From contig NW_003116629.1 in assembly GCF_000003605.2 (NCBI RefSeq), forward strand, positions 1 through 29,400: a DNA stretch of 29,400 bases. Direction: 5' to 3'. Positions 8,904 through 18,790 of the stretch are shown one piece after another. The notes below the pieces were generated by a model. That model was not told the DNA's origin. It searched no databases and saw nothing but the letters and a program-made list of their open reading frames with translations. Position 1 is the first letter of the stretch. The number at the start of each line of letters is the position of its first letter. Position numbers and translations under genes: made by a program. The DNA comes from Saccoglossus kowalevskii. Its lineage: Eukaryota; Hemichordata; Enteropneusta; Harrimaniidae.

Positions 8904-9261
8904 TCTTGGCGCCCAACGTGGGGATAAAGTTAGTGTTGACAGTGGTTTATTGATTTTTTTCGGCAAGTCACGGACGGTAGTTCGGGGTTCAGAAACAGGT
9001 GGTCTTTTATCTTTGAGCGGTGGCCAATGCTGACGATCCACTGGTGCTTACAGCTGAGAGAACAGTGCTGTGCTGGTGATAGCAGAAGCTCAAGTCAAGC
9101 ATCCTTGTGACGCCGGACTAGGCAGGTGAGTTGTATATGAGTGTCTGTTGTCCAATAAAGGATTGTTAAATCCAAAGTTGATTCAGAGACGAATAGTGAA
9201 TGTCCTGTGTGTATTGAGAATATTTGGTGTATAAGTCGGGATAGTACGGAAGCTAGGCATA
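8904..9261 (+). other. 5' leader of copy B (PBS to gag start)
   Basis: This is untranslated leader after the LTR. It contains the PBS, a strong consensus splice donor CAG|GTGAGT (GT at 9126-9127) and a canonical AATAAA (9154-9159). Such a leader normally also carries packaging and dimerisation signals, but none is recognisable by eye. There is no ORF of note. Gag begins at the first ATG that opens the long frame (9262, context cataATGgc). Confidence 0.75.
8907..8924 (+). other. Primer binding site, tRNA-Lys type (copy B)
   Basis: TGGCGCCCAACGTGGGG is complementary to the 3' end of animal tRNA-Lys(1,2) (established for example for Mason-Pfizer monkey virus and foamy viruses). 17 bases fit, and the 18th is A instead of C. 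It lies 3 nt (TCT) after the LTR end and is where minus-strand DNA synthesis would be primed. Confidence 0.9.
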
Positions 9262-9939
9262 ATGGCGAACCTGAAAGATGAGTTGGCGTCGCCGCCCGTG
9301 TATACGCCACTGACGAGGCGCGGTATCCCGGATGAAGGGGCGATCCCCAAATGGTCTGGTAGAGGACGTGGTAAGCTGCTTGGGACGTTGTTGGATGCGT
9401 CCACACCCAAGTCTGGCACAGAATTTGAAGCTAGGGAGGCCGATACTGAGAAGGACGATAAACTGGCTCTTCAGCAGTGGGAGTTTGTTGAAAAAGAACG
9501 GCTGCGCCTTTTGGAATGTGAACGCCAGCTGAAGGAGGATCGCTTGAAGCTTGAAGTTGAGATGCAGAAACAAGTTCAAGAAGATAAACAGCGAAAAAGG
9601 CTTCGGTCACCGTCTCCAAGGCGAAGAGAGTTTTCTCTGCAGCAAGAAGAAAGTATTTCTGAGGTAAGTCTCGGCCCGAATTATTCAGCAGGCAGTAAGG
9701 ATCGTTCTTCACACTCTGACAAAGAGGTACCAGTGACCCCATTATCTGTCTTTCAAGCACCCAGATTGTCAACTTTTTCTGGTGATGCTGAACGAAAAGG
9801 TGATGTGGATTTTGAAGTTTGGCTATATGATTTAGAATGTTTGAGGGAAGACAGGTCATCCAGCCCAAGTTTTATACTGCGCACAGCGACAGGATCTTTG
9901 AGGGGTTCCGCAAGAAAAGCTTGTAATGTCCATGCATAA
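9262..9939 (+). pseudogene. Copy B Gag N-terminal part (225 codons)
   Basis: This is the N-terminal part of Gag. Residues 21-40 are basic and Gly-rich (KWSGRGRGK). Residues 66-112 are a Glu/Lys/Leu-rich predicted coiled coil, followed by a basic SPSPRRR stretch (116-122). From about 166 (FQAPRLSTFSGD...DVDFEVWLYDLECL) it looks like the start of a PNMA/ZCCHC-type Gag capsid core. One extra A in the run at 9915-9918 puts the end out-of-frame. Copy C reads straight through here in one frame, so the break is a lesion and not a programmed shift. A perfect splice donor consensus, GAG|GTAAGT, lies inside at 9661-9669. Confidence 0.9.
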
Positions 9940-12900
9940 AGATGCTAGTTTAGTGCAGATAATAGAGAAGTTAGAAGGGGTGTATGGGGTAGTTGAGAGT
10001 GGAGCCATGTTATTGAGTCGCTTTTATGCTAGTAGACAGGGAGAGAATGAAAGCATTGCTGCTTATGGAGTACGATTAGAAGTAGAGCTAAACAAAGTTC
10101 GTAGGCGGGGTGGGATAACAGCAGCTATGGTTGACGAAACTCTCGGAACAGTGTTCTGGAGAAGTCTTCGAAACGATACTGTAGTGTCCATGGTCAGACA
10201 TAAAGTTGATGGGTGTACAACATTCGATCAGTTAAGGAAGCTGTGCCGGACTGCAGAGCAGGAAGCATTGGAGAGAGATATGGAGATAAAGTCGAAACGT
10301 AGTGCTACAGGTAGAACCCAACATGTGAATGCAGCAGAAGCAGAATCGATTGACAGTTCAGAAGATATGGCGGCCAGGAATCTCAAGTTATTGACAATTG
10401 CCACTGAGGGTATCCATAACTTGGCAGATAGATCGAAGCAACAAGAGTTATCCATGGAGCAAATGGGGAACTTGGTTAAGAGTACTCAGGAAGCATTGCA
10501 ATCCCAGATGGAGAATCTTACCAGACTGGAGAGTCAAGTAAAGAGTCAGCGAGCTGCCCTGGATATGGTAAGCAAACAGGAAGGGAATTCATCGCAGGGT
10601 AACTCTTCACAGTATCCACAACCAAAGTGTTATAACTGTCAAAAAGATGGTCACTTGTCACGAAATTGCAAAGCGCCGAAAGTAGAGCATAGGAAGTGCT
10701 ACAATTGTCATGTGGAAGGACACTTGGCAAAAGACTGCCCACAGAAAAAGCAAAAACCCAAGACTAACCTAATGAAAGGACACCAGAGACAAGCCCAGAA
10801 AGCAATACGTGTGCAATGTGATCCCACACCAGATGCAGGACTGATTGGAGGAGCAATGGAGGAAACAGTTTTTATAGAAGGTACCAGGTGTAGTTGCCTT
10901 ATCGATTCAGGATCGCAGGTGACAACAATTAGTGAGATGTTTTACCGAAAATGTCTATCTCATGTACCACTTAAAAGTGTGGGAGATAGCATAGAGGTGC
11001 ATGGAGCTGATGATCGTCCCATACATTTTACAGGGACTATTGAGGTGAGCATGGCCTTCCCCATAAATTTATTTGGTGATGACCATGCTTATATTATTCC
11101 GGTATTTGTAGTGCCAAACACACCCTATAATAAAAGAGTGCCTACAATAGTAGGGACTAACTTGCTAGAGTTGTTGCCCAGAGTATTGCTGAAGACTCAA
11201 AACAAGAAATGGACTGGTGGACGCTGTATGAGAATCTCCGCCACAGCTAGAACGGTGTTTCAGAAACCGGAAGAACGTGATCGGTTCATTGGGAAACAAG
11301 GTGACCTGGGGAATGTCAAAGCACTGATGACTCGACCCATCACTGTGAAACCATCCCACATGATGCTATTATGGGGACGAACTCGACGTGGACCAAGTGG
11401 TGATAAATATGTGGTAACAGTAGAGCCTACTAGTAAGATGTCAGGTGACTTCACTACAAGCTCCACACTTAGTGTGCTGGACTGTCGGAAGAAGACAAAG
11501 GTGGCTGTATGTGTACAGAATATATCAAGGGTACCAGTTACTATTTGGCCTGGACAGGTAGTTGGACGTGCCTCTGCAGTGACATGGATTGGGAAACCTG
11601 GGGAATCACCGGATGAGTTTGATGAAGAACAGAACAAAATTCCAGTTGATAATTCAGCTCTCAAGCCAACAAGTACCAGGAAGATCGTGCTACAAGAAGG
11701 TGTAGAATTTGATATGTCGCAATCTCCCATTGATGAGAAACAGTTACAACAGGTTAAGCAGTTATTGGTACAGAACAAAGCAGTGTTTTCAACTCATGAA
11801 CATGATTTGGGGTACTGTGATGTTGAGAAGCATCACATACGACTCACGAACAATGAACCCATAAAAGAACGATATCGCAGAATTCCACCATCTATGTATG
11901 CTGAGCTACGTGAGATCTTGAAAGGAATGCAAGATAGTAAAGTTATCCGTGAGTCACATAGTCCGTGGGCAGCCCCAATAGTATTGGTTCGCAAGAAGGA
12001 TGGAACAGTACGTCTCTGTATAGATTACAGAAAGATAAATGCACGCACTATTCGTGATTCATATGCACTTCCTCGCATTGATGAAAGTTTAGATGCTTTG
12101 GGAGGAGCCAGATTCTTTTCATCCCTCGACTTAAAATCTGGTTATTGGCAGATAGGAATGGCAGAGGAAGATATCGAGAAGACAGCATTTGTGACACCAC
12201 TTGGATTCTGGGAGAGTATCGTTATGAGTATGGGCCTCACTGGAAGCCCTGCCACTTTCCAGAGATGCATGGAAAAGTGTTTGAATGATTTGAATCTGAA
12301 TATATGCTTGGTATATTTAGATGATATCATTGTTTTTGGCAAAACCTTTGAGGAACATTTAGATAGACTAGCAACTGTATTGAAGCGTCTCCATGAAAAA
12401 GGCTTGAAAGTTAAACCAAGCAAGTGTCAGCTGCTGCGGCACAGAGTGAATTATTTAGGACATGTTGTAACAGAGCAAGGTATTGAGACCGACCCAGAGA
12501 AAACAAGTGCATTACGTGAATGGAAAGTACCAACCAGTGGGAAGCAAGTGAAACAATTCCTGGGTTTCTGTGGATATTATAGAAAGTATGTAGAGGGGTA
12601 TGCCAGGATTGCTCGACCTCTAGATGACCTTACTGTGGGATTGCCTACAAAGCACTCTCGTAAGAAAAATATAAAGCCACCAGTGTTCAAATGGGAAAGA
12701 AAGCACCAAGAGGCATTTGATACATTAATTGACAGGCTTACCCATGCCTTTGTATTGGCATATGCAGATTATAGTCAGCCATTTGAACTACACACAGATG
12801 CAAGTTGTACAGGGTTGGGGGCAGTTTTGTATCAAGGAGAAGGCAAAGTGAAAAGAGTAGTCATGTATGCCAGCCGAGGACTGACAGCTAGTGAGCGAAA

Positions 12901-13072
12901 CTACCCTGCTCATAAGCTGGAATTCCTAGCACTAAAGTGGGCAGTAACCACTAAATTTCATGATTACTTGTATGGCAACAAATTCACTGTTGTATCCACT
13001 GACCTATGTAGACCGGACTGCACACCTGGACGCTACAGGACATCGGTGGATGACTGCCCTGGCGTTATATGA
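9926..13072 (+). pseudogene. Copy B Gag core, nucleocapsid, protease, RT and RNase H (1048 codons)
   Basis: This is the longest open frame of the window and the core of the element. It contains the rest of the PNMA-like Gag core (residues 1-150), a Gln/Ser-rich linker and two CCHC knuckles from residues 235 and 258. The protease Asp is in DSG at 327. RT has Asp 735 (SSLDLKSGYW) and YLDD at 797-800. RNase H has its first Asp at 958 (HTDASCTG), with a conserved HKLEFLALKWAV block after it. The start at 9926 is only an internal Met codon. An 11-bp deletion near 12993 destroys the RNase H TDNN motif and shifts the frame, so the last 25 residues are out-of-frame. Confidence 0.93.
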
Positions 13073-14729
13073 TTTTCGACTTATCTATCGACCGGGAAAG
13101 CAGAATGCAGATGCAGATGGTTTGTCAAGGAAATGCCATGGGCCAATCCCAGAGCGACCTTCTCATGTCCGTGAACTAGCAGCTCAGTTATCTAGAGAGA
13201 GAGAGGCAGAGATGGTGTGCCTATCTGAGCCAGAGGTGAAAGCCATGTGTGGTACACATCGCATTATACACAACCCTTGGGTGGAAGCCCTCAGCTGTAG
13301 TATTCAGGCTATTCCGGATAATTTAGTGAACCCACCACCTATTCCTGGGAAGCTATCCCTACCTGCAGTTACCATGGCGGAATGGAAGCAGTTGCAGAAA
13401 GAAGACCAAGATATTGGTAAACTTTATACCTACAGAGAGCAGAACCAGGCACCGAAAGCATGTGTACACAAACAAGAGAACATTAGGGTCAGAATTGGAC
13501 TCCGGGAATGGGTCCGATTATGCTTCAAAGATGGGGTGCTGCACCGTCGAAGGGTGGGGATGAATGGTGAAATCCACTACCAATTGGTTTTGCCAACCAA
13601 GTATCGGGGAGCTGCATTGGAAGGATTGCATGATGATGTGGGTCATATGGGTCAAGATCGTACGATGGAATTGGTGAGAGCTCGGTTTTATTGGCCGCTC
13701 ATGAGCAAAGATGTGGAAGATAAGATTAAGAGTTGTGAGCGATGTACTCGCCGCAAGTTGCAAAGTCATCACCAAGTGACTGCACCTTTAGTGAACATCC
13801 AAACAACCCAACCTATGGAGTTATTATGTATGGATTATCTCACTATAGAAGACAATCGTGGAGGAGTTGGTAATATACTAGTGATGACTGATCATTTTAC
13901 CCGTTATGCAGTAGCAATTCCGACTGCTACACAGAAAGCCAAGCTTACAGCAGAGACTTTATACAGACATTTCTTGACGCATTATGGGTTTCCTGCTCGA
14001 CTCCACTCAGATCAAGGTGCCAACTTTGAATCAAAGGTCATACGAGAGCTGTGTGAGGTAGCTGGGATACACAAGTCACGGACTACTCCCTACCACCCCC
14101 AGGAAAATCCAGTGGAAAGGTTTAACCGAACTTTAATTGATATGATAGGTACAATGCCGACACTAAGAAAATCGGAATGGAAGAAATATATAGATCCTCT
14201 GGTGCATGCATATAATTGCACTCGAAATGGTAGTACAGGGTATACCCCTTACTTTCTCATGTATGGCAGACATCCCCGATTGCCGATTGATGTATACATG
14301 GGGCTGAAGCCTGATGGGGAGGATGACGATGATAATGCGGATTATGTTAGTCAGTTACGTACAAGACTGAGTGAGGCATATAAGATAGCGTATAATAAGT
14401 CAAAAGAAAGTGCTCTGCGTAATAAAAAGAGGTATGATTTAAAGACTCAAGATGCTGTGTTAGAAGCTGGGGATTTCGTCCTGGTGAAAAATGTCAGTGT
14501 CCGAGGAAAGAAGAAGATTGCAGATAGATGGGAGCCACATCGTTATCAAGTAATCCGGAGAAGTAACCCAGATATACCAGTGTATGTGGTTAAATCTGAA
14601 AAACCTGGAAGTAAAGAGAGGGTTTTGCATCGAAACATGTTGCTTCCATGCAATTCTACACCTATTCCATATGTTGGGAATCCGTTGAAGGTTAAAGATA
14701 CCATCACCATCACCAGTAAAGTCAAATAA
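12960..14729 (+). pseudogene. Copy B RNase H end and integrase
   Basis: In-frame homology starts after the 11-bp deletion (about 12996). It covers the RNase H end (YRPGKQNADADGLSRK), then integrase. The zinc domain is complete, with H-X4-H (His codons 13629 and 13644) and C-X2-C (13734 and 13743). The catalytic residues Asp 13833, Asp 14010 and Glu 14115 are present. A change worth noting is Glu in place of Gly in HPQGNPVERF (codon 14103-14105). This Gly is next to the active-site Glu and is kept in copies A and C. A GPY/F-like module follows. A 5-bp deletion near 14700 ends the homology shortly before the stop at 14729. Confidence 0.92.
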
Positions 14730-14742
14730 GAAGAAGCACCAT

Positions 14743-15003
14743 ATGAAAACCAGAAATCAAGTCCATGGGCATGAGATCTCTGATGATTCAGAATCAGATG
14801 GTGAACTTTGTATAGTTGCGGCCCCAGCTGTACAATCGCGAGAGACATCCTCAACTTTAGCAGAAACCAACCCCGAGATTACCAGTGTACCAGGGAAAAA
14901 AGAGTTTGCATCGGTTGAGACAAGTTGGACAGACACACGGAGCACAGCACCATCTATTGAGATTATTGAGACCAGTACTCCAAGCCCTCCAAGGTGGCCT
15001 TGA
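14743..15003 (+). pseudogene. Copy B Pol tail, first part
   Basis: This is the acidic Ser/Thr-rich part of the Pol tail (SDDSESDGEL..., TSWTDTRSTAPSIEIIETST) back in the original frame after the 5-bp deletion. It ends early because a 25-bp deletion near 14992 removes the segment corresponding to MEITLEDSE. The ATG at 14743 is internal in the ancestral frame. Confidence 0.82.
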
Positions 15004-15491
15004 GAAATGATAATATGACAACTGCGATAGGCCAGAGTGCCGATGATCAAGTGCAAGAAGCCACTGATGAAGCAATAGAGGATGTTCAAATGGAAGGCGA
15101 GTCCAGTGAAGCTGACAGGAATGATTACGAAACCACTGTTTCAGGGATTCGCAGATCGTCAAGGACTAGACAATTACCTGTCAGACTTGAAGATTATCAT
15201 TTGTATAGCCGACAGACTAATAGGAATAATCCTAAGGAAGAGCTGGAAGAGTCATTGGCAAAAGAGGTACACGATTTGGCCATACAGTTGGCTGAGATGA
15301 AGAAAGATTATGATGAACTGAGTAGTAATCAGTCACGAAAAACCCTAATCAGTAAGACTAATCTGAGATCTGAAGCTCCAATCTGGAGACCACATAAGCA
15401 TAGTCTGGAGGAGTTGATAAACCGAAGAAATGCGGTGAAGTCCAGAGCTATGGCAGACTTATGGTGGAGAGGTGATCGGCCACGAGCATAG
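14994..15491 (+). pseudogene. Copy B Pol tail, last part
   Basis: This is the rest of the tail after the 25-bp deletion: an acidic stretch, RRSSRTRQLPVRLEDYHLYS, the likely coiled coil (ELEESLAKEVHDLAIQLAEM) and the basic C-terminus ending at TAG 15489-15491. It has the same end as copy A. Confidence 0.83.
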
Positions 15492-15629
15492 AGTAAAAAG
15501 GCCCGCTGAGTGAATGGGGGACGTTCCTAGAGCTAGCTAGTCAGATTTACGTAGCATACATTGTATATTGCTCTTTTATGTGCCATTCATTTTAGATAGT
15601 GGAGTATGTATTAACTGTATTGACCCAAG

Positions 15630-15794
15630 CGGCGTCCTGGGATGACGTAAAACTCACCCAAGGTGCGTCCTGGGATGACGTAAAACTCACCCAAGGTGCA
15701 TTCTGGGATGACGTGAAAATCACTCAAGGTGCATTCTAGGATAACGTAGAACTCACCCACGGTGTGTCCTGATGTGATGTAAAACTCACCCAGG
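15630..15794 (+). repeat. 33-bp minisatellite, 5 units (copy B)
   Basis: This is the same unit, five copies. The first two carry TGACGTAA; the last three are the degenerate 3' units equivalent to the last three in copy A. Confidence 0.92.
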
Positions 15795-16266
15795 GTGGGG
15801 TTTGGAATTAAACCTACCTAATGAGCGTTCTGGGAGGATGTAAACATGGAATTTGGGATGATGATTACAATTTCTTTTCTGTTTGATTACAGGTACAGAG
15901 ATGAAAATTGCAAGAACGAAGAGTGGAAAAGCTGATTTTTTACATGTAATTTTCAGTTGTTAATCTGAATAAATTAATTATTCATAACTGATGAAATTAT
16001 CTGTGCACAGTTGGTTGAATGAGATGTGATGCATATAAGGTGTTCTGATAGCAGAGAAACTCCTTGTGTGGAGTTAAACACCTGTTGAATATGTAACCTT
16101 AGGACTGATGGTAAATTGTCCAGGTAGATGGCAGAAAAAAGATGAAATCCCAACACCTGTGTCAGTGAAGGTGATACTGGTGGTGTGGGAATTCATTAGG
16201 TAAGTTAGGATGGAATGATTGATTTGTGTACAGGATGATAGGATTATAGTATTTAATCAGTCTTAG

Positions 16267-16563
16267 ATGGGCCTCTGCTGTGTAAGCGGAGCTTGGACTC
16301 AAGAAATCCAAATGGTACTGATGGAATCCCTTTTGACGCTAAGAACGGTGGTGCAGACAGATGCTGAGGGATCTGACGCATTTGGCCACTGTGCAAGGAC
16401 ATTAAGAGATGACAATTCCAGGTATCTATTGGTGAACCGGAACCCTGTATTGGGCGAAGGTGAAGCCAGATTTGCGTTTTTGTACAGTAAGCATTGGTCT
16501 GTTTCCAGACAGCTTGTGTGTTCTTATCCTATGTATATACGAGCTAGAATCAGGTTTACCTGA
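16267..16563 (+). CDS. Unrecognised 98-codon ORF in env position (copy B)
   Basis: This is the same ORF and length as in copy A, with five residue differences (for example Thr to Met at codon 19 and Gly to Asp at codon 37). No family is recognised. It lies downstream of the acceptor-like and donor-like sites and 103 nt upstream of the PPT-LTR junction. Confidence 0.3.
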   Translation: MGLCCVSGAWTQEIQMVLMESLLTLRTVVQTDAEGSDAFGHCARTLRDDNSRYLLVNRNPVLGEGEARFAFLYSKHWSVSRQLVCSYPMYIRARIRFT

Positions 16564-16654
16564 TGACAGTGAAGATGTTCTGTGATAAGACTCTATTTGA
16601 GAGATTACTGGGTTTTTTAAGGAGTTCCATGGATTTGGAACTACCTTTCTTTTT

Positions 16655-16666
16655 GGACGGGGAGAG
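16655..16666 (+). other. Polypurine tract of copy B
   Basis: GGACGGGGAGAG directly precedes LTR2, again after a T-rich run. It is one base different from copy A and identical to copy C. Confidence 0.8.
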
Positions 16667-18013
16667 TGTAACCGATTGAAATAATTAGACCTTAATGATT
16701 TCATACGATTAAGAGTAGGGTACGATAGCTAGTACATGTGAGTATATGTATACCAGCTGGTGTTCATTGATACTTGAGAACCCACTATCAGTTGGTGAGA
16801 GTGACAGTTAATTAGTGTTATGGTTAGTGTGTGTGTGAACTTCAGTTAAAACTACAGGGAAAGTAAGAATTAGGTCAAAGCCAATTATGTGGTAATGAGT
16901 ATAATTAGCAAAGATTTAATGTTTGAAGATTAGCCGTAGTATATCGTAGATAATTTGTGATTTTTATTAGGAGCTTTTGAGCGTTGCTTAATTTCTTCCA
17001 GAATTACTGTGTTTACTGTTTAAGTTTCCTATACGGGGTACTATAGCTTTCTTGGTAGCTATGGGGTAACCATGGAGACCAAATTGAAGATGAAGATGAA
17101 ATCACTTATTACAAGCAAGTTAATGGCTACTTAGTACTAATTAGGGCAGAAATTAATTAGAATAGCTTAATAAGGAATTGAGGTGATTAATATTAATTAG
17201 ACTAATTAGACATATGATAATAGTGTATTGACATAGGTTTCTTTATTTTTTATTTTTATTGTTATTGATAACCACGCACAATTATCCAGATTTTCAAAGT
17301 TATAAGCACATTCCAGGCAATTTTCCCACTTTTTCAGAAACAATGGGCTGAGCTGTGTTTCACTCCATATAGGGATTGGGGAATTTTAGAGTCATTAATA
17401 CCTGTCGAAAAGTACACCGTCATTATCAGATGATGGACTCCTTGACCTATGGGGTGCGTCCAAGGGTGGAGTTACCCCCAGTAAAGATACTAGCTTAGCT
17501 TGCAGGTTTGAATTAGTCAGCAGATAGTTCCCAGAGTGTCGACAGTGTTTTGGGACAGCTCTGTGGGGAGCAGTTGCATTCCTGCTTAAACCAGGAGTCA
17601 GCTGGGATGTGGTTCTCATATTCAGAGAGCTTATGAGAAGAGGAACTCAGAGAACTGTGTTTTCGGGAGATCGGACCGGAATCAACGTTTCCAGCTGTAT
17701 TTCAAGATTTCCTATGCAACGGGAGTGGGTGAATCTCACCCTGAACTTTTGGTGACTCTGTGGTGACATCAGTTCTCATCCATCAAAAGAACCGCTGACT
17801 GGTGACATCTGATAGCAGCTGTAACTAAGCTAATATAGGGTACAGTAATTCTACCTCTCAACTTTCTACTTTCAAACTGTCTGCTGAATAACACTTGTAC
17901 TGTGAGTTGGGATTGATAGTCAAGTTGTGTCCCACTGTACAGAGAACTATTTCTGAATTATGACGATTGATTATGACTATTGTTCAGAATTTCTACGAAT
18001 GAACTTTTGATAA

Positions 18014-18237
18014 CATTGTTGTTGAACAGTGCCCTCAACGCTGTGCCTGAATAATCTGCGGACACACCCAGACCACGCCCATTGTTGTTGAGCAGCGCCC
18101 TCAACACTGTGTCCGAATAATCTGCGGACACACCCAGGCCACGCCCGTTGTTGTTGAACAGTGCCCTCTACGCTGTACCTGGCTAATCACCGGACACACC
18201 CAGGCCACGCCCTATTTCGTCGTGCAGCGCCCCCAAC
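18014..18237 (+). repeat. Four-unit 66-bp tandem repeat in LTR2
   Basis: This has the same structure and length as in LTR1. Units differ by single substitutions, including the second unit's GTCCGAATAA and a C-to-T in the third hairpin stem. Confidence 0.85.
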
Positions 18238-18547
18238 GGTGGATTTTGTCAAGCCTCAGGAACTGCACACTGAAGCTGACTGTGAGTGAACTGTGACCTG
18301 ATGTGAACATCGATGCTGAACTGTTGACGTATTCATGTGTTTGTTACTTATGTACACTTGTGTTTTTTGATTGATTGATGGTTATTGTTCAGTTATTGTT
18401 GATAACATTGGCTTTGTTAGGGACAAATTAGCTGATTTTATTATTCATTGAGGGGCCGATTAGCACATTTAAACTCAAACACTAATTAGCTAAGGTTAGG
18501 TTTTCTTTCTTTCCTTGATATATTTTCAGGATATCCTATCTCACATA

Positions 18548-18652
18548 TTTATATGCATATGCTAATTATTGTACCTTTGTTTATTTTACTGAAGTGGATT
18601 ACATTAAAGATTGTGGAGTTAAAGTGCCTGTGTGTGCCGCCTGGTTTTGTTG
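18548..18652 (+). promoter_or_regulatory. Probable core promoter / R region / poly(A) signal of LTR2
   Basis: TTTATATG lies at 18548 and ATTAAA at 18603-18608, followed by the same GU-rich run. The layout is the same as in LTR1. Confidence 0.4.
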
Positions 18653-18790
18653 CCCCTGCTTCCGGTCTTGGTGACTATATCGATGAACCACATGTATCTT
18701 TCCTGTGCCGAGCCCCAAAATTTATCTTTCCCGTACACATTTGTCCCACTGAATCAATGATCTGTGAGGCTTTGTGAATGGTGTGTTACA

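Larger units (their letters stand above)
9262..15491 (+). pseudogene. Broken gag-pol of copy B (near full length)
   Basis: This is the best copy of the fused Gag-Pol frame. Gag, PR, RT and most of RNase H lie in one frame with no stop or frameshift signal between Gag and Pol. Lesions are +1 nt at 9915-9918, -11 bp near 12993 (removes the TDNN motif of RNase H), -5 bp near 14700 and -25 bp near 14992. Adjusting the length for these gives 6270 nt, exactly 2090 codons with the stop, which supports a single ancestral frame. The start is the ATG at 9262, the same in copies C and D. The natural stop is TAG 15489-15491. Confidence 0.92.
15492..16666 (+). other. 3' noncoding region of copy B
   Basis: This has the same contents as in copy A, with a shorter minisatellite (15630-15794). 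The acceptor-like site has a better pyrimidine tract (TTCTTTTCTGTTTGATTACAG, AG at 15891-15892). The donor-like TAG|GTAAGT has its GT at 16200-16201. The 98-codon ORF is at 16267-16563 and the PPT follows. Confidence 0.75.
6732..18790 (+). mobile_element. Ty3/Gypsy LTR retrotransposon, copy B (complete, LTR to LTR)
   Basis: This is the most complete unit: LTR1, leader, gag-pol, 3' region and LTR2, about 12.06 kb counting both LTRs. The internal region is 8904-16666. The order protease, RT, RNase H, integrase places it in Ty3/Gypsy rather than Ty1/Copia. Its coding frame has four frame-breaking lesions: a 1-nt insertion in an A-run at 9915-9918, an 11-bp deletion near 12993, a 5-bp deletion near 14700 and a 25-bp deletion near 14992. 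It is therefore not autonomous as sequenced. No target-site duplication can be read, because the next element follows directly at both LTRs. Confidence 0.94.
16667..18790 (+). repeat. LTR2 (3' LTR of copy B and 5' LTR of copy C)
   Basis: The LTR is 2124 bp with the same TGTAAC/GTTACA ends, PPT before and PBS after. Compared with LTR1 it lacks 38 bp early in U3, gains 7 bp near 16790 and 2 bp in a GT run, and lacks 19 bp between two AATTAG repeats near 17200. These changes add up exactly to the observed length. Substitutions relative to LTR3 are sparse. Confidence 0.93.

Noticed and set aside
9915-9940. Programmed frameshift at the A-run in copy B gag
   Set aside because: Copy C has one A fewer and reads through in the same frame with full homology, so the extra A is a lesion or sequencing error.
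10228-12423. Minus-strand ORFs of 64-172 codons opposite gag-pol
   Set aside because: They are shadows of the coding frame: same positions in each copy, no recognisable motifs, and they break wherever the sense strand changes.
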